From positions 1-64,000 of the forward strand of contig JAQXIP010000110.1 of NCBI GenBank assembly GCA_029007845.1: a stretch of 64,000 nt of DNA, given 5' to 3'. The stretch is from Clostridiales bacterium. GTDB lineage: Bacteria; Bacillota; Clostridia; Lachnospirales; Lachnospiraceae. The notes under the pieces were generated by a model. It saw only the letters and a program-made list of their open reading frames with translations. It did no database searches and was not told the origin of the DNA. The position numbers were made by a program, and so were the translations under genes. Of the stretch, positions 28,586-38,114 are shown piece after piece (within the stretch, counting starts at the first letter, position 1; every line of letters starts with the position of its first letter).

Positions 28586-28770
28586 CTAAGAAAACTCTGC
28601 CAGACCAGATGGAATCGGTCATAAATTTTCCGGTTCTGCCATACAATGTTCATAGCAAGTATCTGGGTGTGGTAATCTTTATGGGAAAAGCATATCGTTC
28701 TGACCATCAGAAAAACAAGAAAAGAATTCTTGCCAATGCCCATATCACACAGCCAAAGGGAAAATCAGAT

Positions 28771-29043
28771 ATGGAAAAAGCGGTTTTTTTTGAAGAAATA
28801 TCCAATGCGATTGCCATTCCCCAGGATGTTCTTGGAAACCTGCCGATTGTTACTGTTACCGGAAGGCAGCTGGTTCATATTGAAAATTATAAAGGAATCA
28901 TCCAGTATCAGAGTGATACGGTACGGGTTCAGACAAAAGCAGGAGTGCTTTGCGTAAATGGGAAACGGTTATCCATTGACTATTATTCATCCGATGAGAT
29001 GCGAATATCAGGACACATTCTTGAAATCAGATATCAAATGTAG
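28771..29043 (+). CDS. yqfC: Sporulation protein YqfC (YabP family)
   Basis: A 90-aa YabP/YqfC-family protein; IPQDVLGNLPIVTVTGRQLVHIENYKG matches the family core in two blocks, and the C-terminus (MRISGHILEIRYQM) also fits. The family is sigma-E controlled in Bacillus. The ATG at 28771 has AAAGGGA upstream and gives the normal length; the frame is open further upstream without a ribosome binding site. It is followed 14 bases later by yqfD, the usual partner. Confidence 0.85.
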   Translation: MEKAVFFEEISNAIAIPQDVLGNLPIVTVTGRQLVHIENYKGIIQYQSDTVRVQTKAGVLCVNGKRLSIDYYSSDEMRISGHILEIRYQM

Positions 29044-29057
29044 AAAGAGGGAGCAGC

Positions 29058-30314
29058 ATGCATCGGGTAATCCGTTGGTTTCGGGGGTATGTAAGAGTAC
29101 AGGTCAAAGGTCGTTCTCCGGAACGCTTTTGCAATCTTTGTTCGAACCGTGGAATAATCGTATGGGATTTTGGCATTGATGAGAATCATCAGTATCATTT
29201 ATGTATGTATCGTTCTGATTTTAAGAAACTGCTGCCAGTTGTGAAAAAATCCGGAACAAGACCCTGTATCGAAAAAAGAATTGGATTTCCTTTTTTTCTG
29301 AAATGCTGGTCAAAACGGAAAGTGCTTGTCACCGGATTTCTTTTTTTTATCGCCATTCTGCTTTTTTTGTCCCGGTTTATCTGGAATATCGATATTGAGG
29401 GAAACTACACCTATACGGATGAAGAAATGCTTAAATTTCTTGCAAAAAAGGGGATTACGACCGGATGCACCATCCAGTCAGTCAACTGCGCGGTCATGGA
29501 AGAAGAGATCCGGAAGCATTATTCCGACGTTGGATGGGTATCGATGGATATTAACGGCACGAATCTCCGGGTTCGCATTGTAGAAACCAATATGCCGGTT
29601 CCCTATGAAAAACAGACAAAACCATGCCATCTTGTTGCAAGCCATTCTGGAACGGTGGAATCCATTGTGACACGTTCTGGTGTTCCTCTTGTGAAAAAAG
29701 GGGCTGTCGTAACAGCCGGAGCTATCGTGATTTCCGGGATAGAAGAACTTTATGGTGACTTTGACGTCCCTGCAGGGAAAAAAGGTGTTGCAGCAGATGG
29801 AACGGTAAAAATCCGTACCTCATACGAGTACGAGGCAGTCATTCCGCTGAAAATAAACGCAAAAGTTTATCTTGATAAAGAGACGGTACAGTACGGAATA
29901 AAAGTGTTCCAAAAGAGATTTTATCTGTATCCTCCACTTTACCGTTTCCAATCTGAAACCCGTTATGATATAATAACCAGTGAAAATGTGTGGAGTATCG
30001 GTTGTTTTTCTCTTCCATGTGCCTCGATCAACCGGAGAATCCGTCCATATAAAACCGTGGCTGACACCCTTAATGTGGATGAGGCAAAGAAAAAAGGAGA
30101 AGAACGATTAGAAAATTATCTGGATCATCTGGATCAGAAAATCGTATCCGTTCTAAAAACGGATATCCACTATAAAAAAGAAACGGATGCGCTGATTCTG
30201 ACCGCTGACATTGCCGTCATAGAACAGGCGGGAGAGATACGGTATGTGACCGACTCAGAGCTTCTATCTGATGATCAGGATCATGCGGCAAAAGAGGAGG
30301 AAAAAACGGATTAG
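29058..30314 (+). CDS. yqfD: Sporulation protein YqfD (SpoIV-stage)
   Basis: A 418-aa membrane protein. A soluble N-terminal region (about 80 residues) is followed by one transmembrane segment near residues 92-112 and a large extracytoplasmic domain. The pattern NIDIEGNYTYTDEEMLKFL and later EEIRKHYSDVGWVSM are typical of YqfD, required for engulfment-stage sporulation in relatives. AAGAGGGAG precedes the ATG. With yqfC, phoH and ybeY it forms a cluster conserved in spore formers. Confidence 0.87.
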   Translation: MHRVIRWFRGYVRVQVKGRSPERFCNLCSNRGIIVWDFGIDENHQYHLCMYRSDFKKLLPVVKKSGTRPCIEKRIGFPFFLKCWSKRKVLVTGFLFFIAILLFLSRFIWNIDIEGNYTYTDEEMLKFLAKKGITTGCTIQSVNCAVMEEEIRKHYSDVGWVSMDINGTNLRVRIVETNMPVPYEKQTKPCHLVASHSGTVESIVTRSGVPLVKKGAVVTAGAIVISGIEELYGDFDVPAGKKGVAADGTVKIRTSYEYEAVIPLKINAKVYLDKETVQYGIKVFQKRFYLYPPLYRFQSETRYDIITSENVWSIGCFSLPCASINRRIRPYKTVADTLNVDEAKKKGEERLENYLDHLDQKIVSVLKTDIHYKKETDALILTADIAVIEQAGEIRYVTDSELLSDDQDHAAKEEEKTD

Positions 30315-30334
30315 GAAAGGAGTAATTTCGGAGA

Positions 30335-31342
30335 ATGGGAATTGTAGAACAAGTTATGAACATTCCTGCAGAACATGAGAAGAATCTGTTTGGACAATTA
30401 GATTCTTATATGAAGCTGATTGAGCGCAATCTGAATGTTACGCTTGTCTTAAGAGAAAATGGTCTGAAAATCATTGGCGAACCGGATCGGGTAGAGGAGA
30501 CTCAGGCTGTGATGAAAGAACTGTTAGACCTGTCGATCCGTGGAAATGTCATTACCGAGCAGAATGTGAATTATGCGCTCGCAATTATCACGGAGAACCG
30601 CAAACATCCGGATCAGGCAGTACACATGACCGAGTTTGATAAGGATGTAATCTGCCATACGATTCAGGGGAGACCAATTAAGCCAAAAACATTTGGGCAG
30701 AAGCGTTATGTGGATGCAATCCGGAACCATATGATTGTATTCGGAGTTGGTCCTGCCGGAACCGGGAAAACCTATCTTGCCATGGCAATGGCGATAAAAG
30801 CTTTTAAAAATGATGAGGTCAGTAAAATCATTCTTACACGGCCAGCCATTGAGGCAGGAGAGAAGCTGGGATTTCTGCCAGGTGACCTCCAGAGTAAAGT
30901 AGATCCTTATCTGCGTCCCCTTTATGATGCACTCTATCAGATTATGGGACCGGACAGTTACCTGAAAAATGTCGAAAAAGGCTGTATAGAAGTTGCGCCA
31001 TTAGCTTACATGCGAGGACGTACGCTGGATAATGCCTATATTATTCTGGATGAGGCGCAGAATACGACACCGGCTCAGATGAAGATGTTCCTCACCCGGA
31101 TCGGCTTTGGCTCAAAAGTAATCGTAACCGGGGATCTGTCTCAGAAGGATCTGCCAGATGGCACGAAATCCGGTCTGGAACAAGGTCTTAGAATACTAAA
31201 TAAAATCGATGATATCGCAATCTGTGAACTGACTAGCAAGGATGTGGTAAGGCATCCGCTTGTGCAGAAGATTGTAGATGCCTATGACAAATATGAAAGG
31301 AGTCATAATGGGAATCATAATCGAGAAAGAAACAAAGGATGA
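30335..31342 (+). CDS. phoH: PhoH family ATPase
   Basis: A 335-aa cytosolic P-loop protein with an N-terminal KH-like segment (NVTLVLRENGLKIIGEPDRV) and the PhoH ATPase core: Walker A GPAGTGKT near residue 140, Walker B YIILDEAQNTT and VTGDLSQKDLP. PhoH proteins are predicted RNA-associated ATPases and often sit beside ybeY, as here. It overlaps ybeY by 35 bases. Confidence 0.92.
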   Translation: MGIVEQVMNIPAEHEKNLFGQLDSYMKLIERNLNVTLVLRENGLKIIGEPDRVEETQAVMKELLDLSIRGNVITEQNVNYALAIITENRKHPDQAVHMTEFDKDVICHTIQGRPIKPKTFGQKRYVDAIRNHMIVFGVGPAGTGKTYLAMAMAIKAFKNDEVSKIILTRPAIEAGEKLGFLPGDLQSKVDPYLRPLYDALYQIMGPDSYLKNVEKGCIEVAPLAYMRGRTLDNAYIILDEAQNTTPAQMKMFLTRIGFGSKVIVTGDLSQKDLPDGTKSGLEQGLRILNKIDDIAICELTSKDVVRHPLVQKIVDAYDKYERSHNGNHNRERNKG

Positions 31343-31802
31343 GCTGGGATTTGATTACGAAGATGTGATAAAAAAAGTAATTGACTCAGCACTGGATTAT
31401 TGTAACTGTCCTTATGAGCCGGAAGTTTCCGTACTATTAACCGATGATGATGAAATACACCGGCTGAACCGGGAATTCAGGGGTATTGACCGGACTACGG
31501 ATGTATTGTCATTTCCAATGATAACCTATCAAAAAGCGGGTGACTTTTCTCTTCTCGAAGAGATGGAAGACTGTTTTCATCCGGAGACCGGAGAGCTTCT
31601 GCTTGGAGATATTGCCATATCTGTGCAACGCGCCAGAGAACAGGCAAAAGAGTATGGACATTCACTTCTGCGCGAGATTGCTTTTCTGACAGCACATAGT
31701 ATGCTGCATCTTTTTGGATATGACCATATGGAAGAATCAGAGCGCAAAGAGATGGAGGACAAGCAGAGAGATATCCTTGACCGGATCGGAATTACAAGAT
31801 AG
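31308..31802 (+). CDS. ybeY: Endoribonuclease YbeY (rRNA maturation)
   Basis: A 164-aa metalloprotein with the zinc site HSMLHLFGYDHM (HxxxHxxxxxH) and LNREFRGIDRTTDVLSFPM, both family hallmarks. It acts in 16S rRNA 3'-end maturation and ribosome quality control. The ATG at 31308 follows AAAGGAG and lies inside the end of phoH. Confidence 0.93.
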   Translation: MGIIIEKETKDELGFDYEDVIKKVIDSALDYCNCPYEPEVSVLLTDDDEIHRLNREFRGIDRTTDVLSFPMITYQKAGDFSLLEEMEDCFHPETGELLLGDIAISVQRAREQAKEYGHSLLREIAFLTAHSMLHLFGYDHMEESERKEMEDKQRDILDRIGITR

Positions 31803-31815
31803 AGGGGAGAAAATC

Positions 31816-32925
31816 ATGAAATTACAGAAAAGAGGAATGTGCCTGGTTTTATGCCTGATCCTTACCGTTTTACAGACCTTCACCCTTTCCGGGTGTGGAA
31901 AAAAAGCAGGGAATACCGTAAATGAACCGGCTAATACAACTCCACCGGCACAAGTGGCAGAAACTGAGAACAAGTCCAAAGAAGAAAACCTGCATGAAGG
32001 AGAGTTCCAGAGTACTATATCCGGGTTATGGCTTCCGGAAAAACTGGAAGGAAAACGGCCTTATGCAATTATGATTAACAACATTGAAGTTGCAAGCCGC
32101 AATCAGAGTGGAACTTCCCAGGCTTCCATTATCTATGAGGCTGTTGTGGAAGGCGGAATCACAAGAATGATGGGAATCTATGAGGATTTTGATTCGGACC
32201 GCATTGGTTCCACAAGAAGTGCAAGACATTATTTTGTCAGCTTTGCGGATGAATATGATGCCATTTACTGTCATTATGGACAGACCAAATATGCGCTAAA
32301 GAAAATATCTGAGCTGGGTGTTGATAATCTTTCCGGCTTATCATCAGAAGGAGAAACGGTCTATTATCGTGACAACAGCTTAAAAGCACCTCATAATGCA
32401 TTTGCAAGTTATGATGGAATCAAGAAGGGAACCAAGTTAAAAGGATACCGTACAAAGCTTCGTAAGAATGTGACAACCCATTACAAGTTCTATGAAGAAG
32501 ATACTGATCTGGATGGGGAAATCCAGGCAGACAAAGTCACTTTAAAGTTTTCCGGGTATACGTCTCCCTATTTTTCTTATAACAAAAAGAAAAAATTATA
32601 CTACCGCTATGAATTCGACAAAAAACACGTAGACACCCAGACGGGAAAACAGTTAAAATTTAAGAATCTCATCATCCAGTATGTAAATGAGTGGACATTG
32701 GATGATAAAGGATATCAGACGATGGATATTGAGAATTCCAGCGGAAAAGGCTATTACATAACAAATGGAACGGCAACTAAGATTACCTGGGAGAAAAATG
32801 AGAAGAAAAAGTCAATGCATTACCGGACGGAAGACGGGAAGCTTCTTACCGTCAATCCGGGGAAAACGTATATTGCGATATTCCCGGATCGAAGCAGTTC
32901 TGAAGTGACATTTAGTAAAGAGTAA
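31816..32925 (+). CDS. DUF3048 lipoprotein (YerB-like)
   Basis: A 369-aa exported lipoprotein. The signal peptide ends in LSGC near residue 26, followed by a low-complexity linker and two DUF3048 regions (RPYAIMINN, EAVVEGGITRMMGIY, RSARHYFV). Function in Bacillus (YerB) is unknown. GAGGGGAG precedes the ATG. The gene follows ybeY and precedes a lipid flippase-like protein, weakly suggesting an envelope role. Confidence 0.85.
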   Translation: MKLQKRGMCLVLCLILTVLQTFTLSGCGKKAGNTVNEPANTTPPAQVAETENKSKEENLHEGEFQSTISGLWLPEKLEGKRPYAIMINNIEVASRNQSGTSQASIIYEAVVEGGITRMMGIYEDFDSDRIGSTRSARHYFVSFADEYDAIYCHYGQTKYALKKISELGVDNLSGLSSEGETVYYRDNSLKAPHNAFASYDGIKKGTKLKGYRTKLRKNVTTHYKFYEEDTDLDGEIQADKVTLKFSGYTSPYFSYNKKKKLYYRYEFDKKHVDTQTGKQLKFKNLIIQYVNEWTLDDKGYQTMDIENSSGKGYYITNGTATKITWEKNEKKKSMHYRTEDGKLLTVNPGKTYIAIFPDRSSSEVTFSKE

Positions 32926-32958
32926 CTACGTTTGAATAACAAAGGAGTACAAGCTGTT

Positions 32959-34608
32959 ATGGGTACAAAAAAGAAGAATAATTATCTGGTACAAGGTTCG
33001 ATTCTTGCTGCCGCATCCATTCTGGTGCGGGTGATCGGTCTTGCGTACCGGGTTCCAATGACCAATATCCTTGGCTCAGAGGGCAATGGAATCTATTCCA
33101 TCTCATTTAATATCTATAATATTGTGCTGATTCTTTCTTCTTACAGTCTGCCGCTGGCTGTATCGAAAATGATTGCGGCTAAAAATGTACAAAAAAAATA
33201 TCAGGATTCCTATCGGATTTTTTTACATGCAATCGTATTTGCACTGGTAGTTGGAACTGTTGCCGGCATGGCATTATATTTTGGAGCTGATTTTCTTGCA
33301 AAACTTTACCGGACACCGGGAGTAGAAAAACCACTCCGGATTCTGGCTCCTACTGTTTTTGTAGTTGCCCTGTTAGGAGTGTTCCGTGGACTGTTCCAGG
33401 GAAAACAGACGATGGTTCCCACCGCTTTATCCCAGCTTTTAGAACAGGTAGTCAATGCCTTTGTAAGCGTCTATGCGGCATACAGTTTTATGAAAGCCCA
33501 CAGTGCCTCTAAAGATATATCTGCTTATGGTGCCGCAGGTGGAACAGCCGGTACGCTGGCAGGAGCCATATCTGCCCTTGTATTTCTGATGCTGATTTTC
33601 GCAATCTATTATCCAACGCTGCGCCGTCAGTTAAGACGGGATAAAGACTCCAATTATGAGTCTTCCAAGGAAATCTATCTCATGCTTGGGGCAACCATTC
33701 TCCCAGTCATATTGAGCCAGACCGTTTACCAGCTTAGCGGAACAGTGGATGATATGATGTTTAAAAATATTATGGCGGTAAAAGGGATGGATGACGGCTT
33801 AAGTGCGGATTTAATTGGTGTATATGGAAGCCAGTACCGCCTTCTGATTAATGTACCAGTGGCAATATCCTCTGCCATGGCATCTTCTTTGATTCCAAGT
33901 ATTGTTAGTTCCATCACCCAAAGCCAGATGGACCGGGCAAGAGAAAAAGTGACCTCTTCCATTAAATTTAATATGGTTATTGCGATTCCTGCCGCAGTAG
34001 GACTGGCTGTCCTGGCAAAACCTATCATGATGCTGTTATTTCCAAGCATATCAAATTACTGGGGGCTGGCAGCTTCTATGATGATCTATGGTTCTCTTGC
34101 AGTTGTATTTTATGCGCTGTCTACCATCACAAGTGCGGTGCTGCAGGGAATTAATAAAATGAATCTTCCGGTTACCCATTCCATGATATCCTTGATTACT
34201 CATGTAATACTTGTTCTGTTCCTTTTGTACTTTACTAATGCTGGGATCTATGCACTGATTATCGGAAATGTAACGTTCCCGCTGGTGGTATGTATCTTGA
34301 ATGCATTATCCGTAAAAAAACATTTGGATTACCGGCAGGATGTGATGAAAACCTTTGTTGTTCCAGCGATCTGCTCGTGCGTGATGGGTGCAGTTACGCT
34401 TGGAACCTATTTCCTCGTACACCTTCTTTGCCATCATTTTGTGATTGCATTATTTGCAGCAATTATCGTTGCGGTTTTTGTATACCTGATCTTAATTCTT
34501 GCATCAAAATGTTTTGAAGAGCAGGAGTTAAAGGAACTGCCATTTGGAAGAAAGATTCTGGTAGTTGGAAGAAAGCTGCATTTTTATCCGGCAGAAGAAC
34601 AGGAATAA
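32959..34608 (+). CDS. Polysaccharide/lipid flippase, SpoVB/MurJ-like (MOP family)
   Basis: A 549-aa integral membrane protein with about 14 hydrophobic segments and the MOP-superfamily opening (GSILAAASILVRVIGLAYRVPM). Closest in character to SpoVB/YtgP proteins, which flip lipid-linked cell wall precursors in Firmicutes. AAAGGAG lies 11 bases before the ATG at 32959; an in-frame TTG at 32932 is less likely. Which substrate it carries cannot be told from sequence. Confidence 0.85.
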   Translation: MGTKKKNNYLVQGSILAAASILVRVIGLAYRVPMTNILGSEGNGIYSISFNIYNIVLILSSYSLPLAVSKMIAAKNVQKKYQDSYRIFLHAIVFALVVGTVAGMALYFGADFLAKLYRTPGVEKPLRILAPTVFVVALLGVFRGLFQGKQTMVPTALSQLLEQVVNAFVSVYAAYSFMKAHSASKDISAYGAAGGTAGTLAGAISALVFLMLIFAIYYPTLRRQLRRDKDSNYESSKEIYLMLGATILPVILSQTVYQLSGTVDDMMFKNIMAVKGMDDGLSADLIGVYGSQYRLLINVPVAISSAMASSLIPSIVSSITQSQMDRAREKVTSSIKFNMVIAIPAAVGLAVLAKPIMMLLFPSISNYWGLAASMMIYGSLAVVFYALSTITSAVLQGINKMNLPVTHSMISLITHVILVLFLLYFTNAGIYALIIGNVTFPLVVCILNALSVKKHLDYRQDVMKTFVVPAICSCVMGAVTLGTYFLVHLLCHHFVIALFAAIIVAVFVYLILILASKCFEEQELKELPFGRKILVVGRKLHFYPAEEQE

Positions 34609-34654
34609 TCCGGGCGATAGATGGACATACTCCGCTTAGGAAGGAGTTTTGTCT

Positions 34655-35263
34655 ATGAGATGGAAACGATGGATTGTGATGGGCTCTGTGCTTGTTTTGC
34701 TGGCAGGCTTCTGTTTTGCATTCTACTTAGGCTGTTACCAGAAGATGAATGACCGTCTGGAATCAAAGAAAGAACAGGCTGTATTGCCCCAGAAATCGGT
34801 GGAGGTAAATCAGACGGGTTCAACTGTAAAAAAGGATGCGGTATGTGAATTCCGTTATCTGGATACGGCCACCGGAAAACAGTGGACTGAGTCCGAACCG
34901 GTTGATCCGGAATGGATTGGACTTACCCGCCAGGAAGTTATCGCTTCTCTTGCACAGGAAATTTCGGATATGAGTCTGGAGGAATACCAGAAGGGACTGG
35001 TCTCTTCCCAGTTATCTTCTTTTTCCGAAAGAAAGCTTGTGGTTGAGAAAACCTACAACAGTAAAGCCCATCCATATGAATTCTATATGATTGTCTATGA
35101 CAATATGCTTGTAGTATATTACAGCGATAAAAAGACGGTATATGACTATACCGGAATTATGGTGGATGATATACCAATGAAGGATCAGATTACCTTAAAT
35201 CATGGAATGTATATCCGGGATGAGGAAGAGCTGTATGAATTGCTGCAAAGCTATTCCAGCTAA
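34655..35263 (+). CDS. Membrane-anchored protein with BofC-like C-terminus
   Basis: A 202-aa protein with one N-terminal transmembrane helix (about residues 5-25), a Cys-containing linker, and an extracytoplasmic region. The C-terminal part (YSDKKTVYDYTGIMVDDIP...EEELYELLQSYSS) resembles the end of BofC, an inhibitor of the sigma-K checkpoint in Bacillus, but similarity is limited and judged by eye. The ATG at 34655 follows AGGAAGGAG. Neighbours are a SpoVB-like flippase and a flavoprotein. Confidence 0.7.
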   Translation: MRWKRWIVMGSVLVLLAGFCFAFYLGCYQKMNDRLESKKEQAVLPQKSVEVNQTGSTVKKDAVCEFRYLDTATGKQWTESEPVDPEWIGLTRQEVIASLAQEISDMSLEEYQKGLVSSQLSSFSERKLVVEKTYNSKAHPYEFYMIVYDNMLVVYYSDKKTVYDYTGIMVDDIPMKDQITLNHGMYIRDEEELYELLQSYSS

Positions 35264-35278
35264 AAGGGAGGTATCAGG

Positions 35279-36511
35279 ATGAAAACCGATATACTGGTTG
35301 CCGGAGCCGGAGCATCTGGCCTGATGGCGGCTATCTGCGCTGCCCGGACAGGAGCGCGCACAGCCATCGTCGAGAAGAAAAAAGAACCGGGAAAAAAGAT
35401 TCTGGCAACGGGAAATGGAAAATGTAATTTTACAAACCAATTCCAAAGTCCATCCTGTTACCGTTCCAGTTCGCCGGAAGAACTGGTTACCAGAATCAGG
35501 GAACAGTTACCTTATGAGGACACGGTGCAGTTTTTCCGGGAACTTGGAATTATACCTTATATGAAAAACGGATATGTATATCCGTATTCCGGTCAAGCCT
35601 CCTCCGTCCTTCAAGTACTGTTAACGGAGTTAAAAAGGCTAAATGTACCAATCTATACAGAGGAACCGGTAAAAGAGATCCGTTCTGCTAAAAACGAGGG
35701 ATTCGATGTATTCTGTGCCAGCCAGAAATGGAATGCGAAAATAGTCATCATCGCCTGTGGCGGAAAGGCTTCGCCAAATCTTGGTTCAGATGGAAGTGGA
35801 TATGAATTGTTGAAAAGGATGGGGCACCGAATTGTTCCAGTGGCACCGGCACTTACCGGATTACAGGCACAGGGCATGGATTTTAAGAAGACATCAGGTG
35901 TCCGGACGCCTGCCAAGGTGGATTTATACATAGATCAGAAGTTTGTCTGCTCCGACAAGGGGGAACTTCAGCTGACGGCTTATGGAATCTCCGGTATCCC
36001 GGTGTTCCAGATCTCCCGTTATGCTACTCTGGCTCTGAGAAACAGACAGTCTGTAACTGCGGTGATTCAGTATGTACCGGATTTATATGAAAATATGGAG
36101 CAATTGATGGAAGAAGTCTGGAACCGGAGAAAACCAGAGAAAAGCTGTGGAGAGCTTTTGACGGGATTTCTTAACCAGAAATTAGCCCTTGCCCTTCTTT
36201 CCGCAGCGGGAATAAAAGAGAAACAGCCGTCCATGGAATTATCGAAAAATCAGCTAAGCCGGCTTATTTCGGTAATCTGGGGGCAGAAGCTTACGATTAC
36301 CGGAGATACCGGAATGGAACACGCACAGGTTAGCACCGGAGGGGTAAGCCTTGATGAAATTAATCCGGATACGATGGAATCCTTAAAGATGCCGGGAATC
36401 TATCTGTCAGGAGAAGTGCTAGACGTAGACGGGATCTGTGGAGGATATAATCTCCAGTGGGCCTGGACGACCGGATATGTGGCAGGCCAGGGAGCTGCCC
36501 GGGCGCTTTAG
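35279..36511 (+). CDS. HI0933/YhiN family flavoprotein
   Basis: A 410-aa FAD-dependent oxidoreductase. The N-terminal dinucleotide fold ILVAGAGASGLMAAI, the ATGNGKCNFTN motif of the HI0933 family, ACGGKASPNLGSDGSG and the C-terminal GICGGYNLQWAWTTGYVAG FAD loop are present. Substrate unknown; some relatives (BaiN) act on bile acids, but that cannot be inferred here. AAGGGAGGT precedes the ATG. Confidence 0.88.
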   Translation: MKTDILVAGAGASGLMAAICAARTGARTAIVEKKKEPGKKILATGNGKCNFTNQFQSPSCYRSSSPEELVTRIREQLPYEDTVQFFRELGIIPYMKNGYVYPYSGQASSVLQVLLTELKRLNVPIYTEEPVKEIRSAKNEGFDVFCASQKWNAKIVIIACGGKASPNLGSDGSGYELLKRMGHRIVPVAPALTGLQAQGMDFKKTSGVRTPAKVDLYIDQKFVCSDKGELQLTAYGISGIPVFQISRYATLALRNRQSVTAVIQYVPDLYENMEQLMEEVWNRRKPEKSCGELLTGFLNQKLALALLSAAGIKEKQPSMELSKNQLSRLISVIWGQKLTITGDTGMEHAQVSTGGVSLDEINPDTMESLKMPGIYLSGEVLDVDGICGGYNLQWAWTTGYVAGQGAARAL

Positions 36512-36592
36512 TCAAAATGCAAAACTGTAATGAATGTGTAAAAGAGTTGGATTTCAAATCGTGAGTTAATGCAAATGAAAGAAGGAAGAATT

Positions 36593-37993
36593 ATGAATTC
36601 AACGGAACAACCAGAGATGACTGAGAAGAAAGAATTCCTTAGGACAGAACCTTTGGGCAAGCTTATGTTTCGATTGTCTCTTCCAACGGTAGTGGCTCAG
36701 CTCATTAATATGCTGTACAACATTATCGACCGAATTTACATCGGGCATATTCCGAACGTAGGTGCGTCTGCCCTTACAGGTGTCGGGGTGTGTATGCCGC
36801 TAATTCTGATTGTATCCGCTTTTGCAGCTCTGGTAGGTTCTGGCGGTGCACCGAGGGCATCGATATATATGGGAAAGAAGGATAAAGAGTCGGCGGAAAA
36901 GACACTTGGAAACTGCTTCTTTTTACAAATTTTGATATCTATTGCACTTACGGTGGTACTTTTAATCTGGAACCGAAGCTTTCTGATGTCATTTGGTGCC
37001 AGTGAAAATACCATTGAATACGCGGCAAGTTATATGAATATTTACGCGTTGGGAACGAGTTTTGTGGAACTAACCTTAGGAATGAATTCCTTTATTACCG
37101 CACAGGGATTTGCAAAAACAGGAATGTGTTCTGTGCTGATTGGTGCTGTTTCAAATATTATTCTCGATCCTTTGTTTATTTTTGGTTTTCATATGGGGGT
37201 AAAAGGAGCAGCCCTTGCAACCATTATTTCACAGGCACTTTCCTGTATCTGGGTAGTCAGTTTCCTTTGTGGAAGGAAGACCTCCCTAAAAATAAGACGC
37301 AAGAATCTGATCCTTGAATCCAAAATTATACTTCCATGTCTGGCTTTAGGTGTTGCAACATTTATCATGCAGGCCAGTGAGAGTATCATCTCCGTATGCT
37401 TTAACAGTTCCCTGCAAAAGTATGGTGGAGACCTTGCAGTAGGTGCTATGACCATCCTTACCAGTGTCATGCAGTTTGCCATGCTTCCACTTCAGGGACT
37501 TGGACAGGGAGCACAGCCAATCATTAGCTACAGTTACGGAGCAAACGATTTGGTGCGTGTGCGTGCGGCATTTAAACTGTTATTGAAAGTGAGCCTGACT
37601 TATTCCGTTGTATTGTGGGCAATCGTCATGGCTTTTCCGAGCGTATTTGCAGCAGTATTTACTTCCAATGCAGAACTTCTTGCATTTACAAAAGTCGCAA
37701 TCCGCATTTATATGGCATCCATGTTTTTGTTCGGCATTCAGGTTACCTGCCAGATGACATTCAATGCCCTTGGAAAAGCGAAAGAATCCATTATTGTTGC
37801 AGTGATGAGAAAGTTCGTATTGTTGATTCCGTTGATTTATATTATGCCACAGCTGATACAGTCAAATCAGACCATGGCAGTATACTTGGCAGAATCCGTT
37901 GCGGATTTATTTGCCGTAACCTTTACTGCAATTTTATTTTCAATACAATTTAAGAAAATCATTCTAAAATCACGTTTACAAAGAGAAAAGTAA
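36593..37993 (+). CDS. MATE family efflux transporter
   Basis: A 466-aa transporter of the multidrug and toxin extrusion family with about 12 hydrophobic segments. The N-terminus (LGKLMFRLSLPTVVAQLINMLYN in two blocks) and the repeated pattern GQGAQPIISYSYGA are typical of the DinF/NorM-like group. The ATG at 36593 follows AAGGAAG; an in-frame ATG at 36569 has no site. Substrate cannot be predicted. Confidence 0.9.
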   Translation: MNSTEQPEMTEKKEFLRTEPLGKLMFRLSLPTVVAQLINMLYNIIDRIYIGHIPNVGASALTGVGVCMPLILIVSAFAALVGSGGAPRASIYMGKKDKESAEKTLGNCFFLQILISIALTVVLLIWNRSFLMSFGASENTIEYAASYMNIYALGTSFVELTLGMNSFITAQGFAKTGMCSVLIGAVSNIILDPLFIFGFHMGVKGAALATIISQALSCIWVVSFLCGRKTSLKIRRKNLILESKIILPCLALGVATFIMQASESIISVCFNSSLQKYGGDLAVGAMTILTSVMQFAMLPLQGLGQGAQPIISYSYGANDLVRVRAAFKLLLKVSLTYSVVLWAIVMAFPSVFAAVFTSNAELLAFTKVAIRIYMASMFLFGIQVTCQMTFNALGKAKESIIVAVMRKFVLLIPLIYIMPQLIQSNQTMAVYLAESVADLFAVTFTAILFSIQFKKIILKSRLQREK

Positions 37994-37996
37994 AAA

Positions 37997-38056
37997 ATAC
38001 CTTCTAATTTAAAACCGAAAAAGATTCAAATTTTCCATATGCAAAGTCGAAGGTAT
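37997..38056. repeat. Weak inverted repeat before ATPase relic
   Basis: ATACCTTC (37997-38004) and GAAGGTAT (38049-38056) are perfect 8-base arms around an AT-rich loop of 44 bases. It could be a weak terminator for the MATE gene or chance. No T tract follows. Confidence 0.3.
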
Positions 38057-38114
38057 CGTAAGAAAACAATAAAAGTAGATTTATTGGCAAAACTAAAATA
38101 ATGAGGTGAATGAC

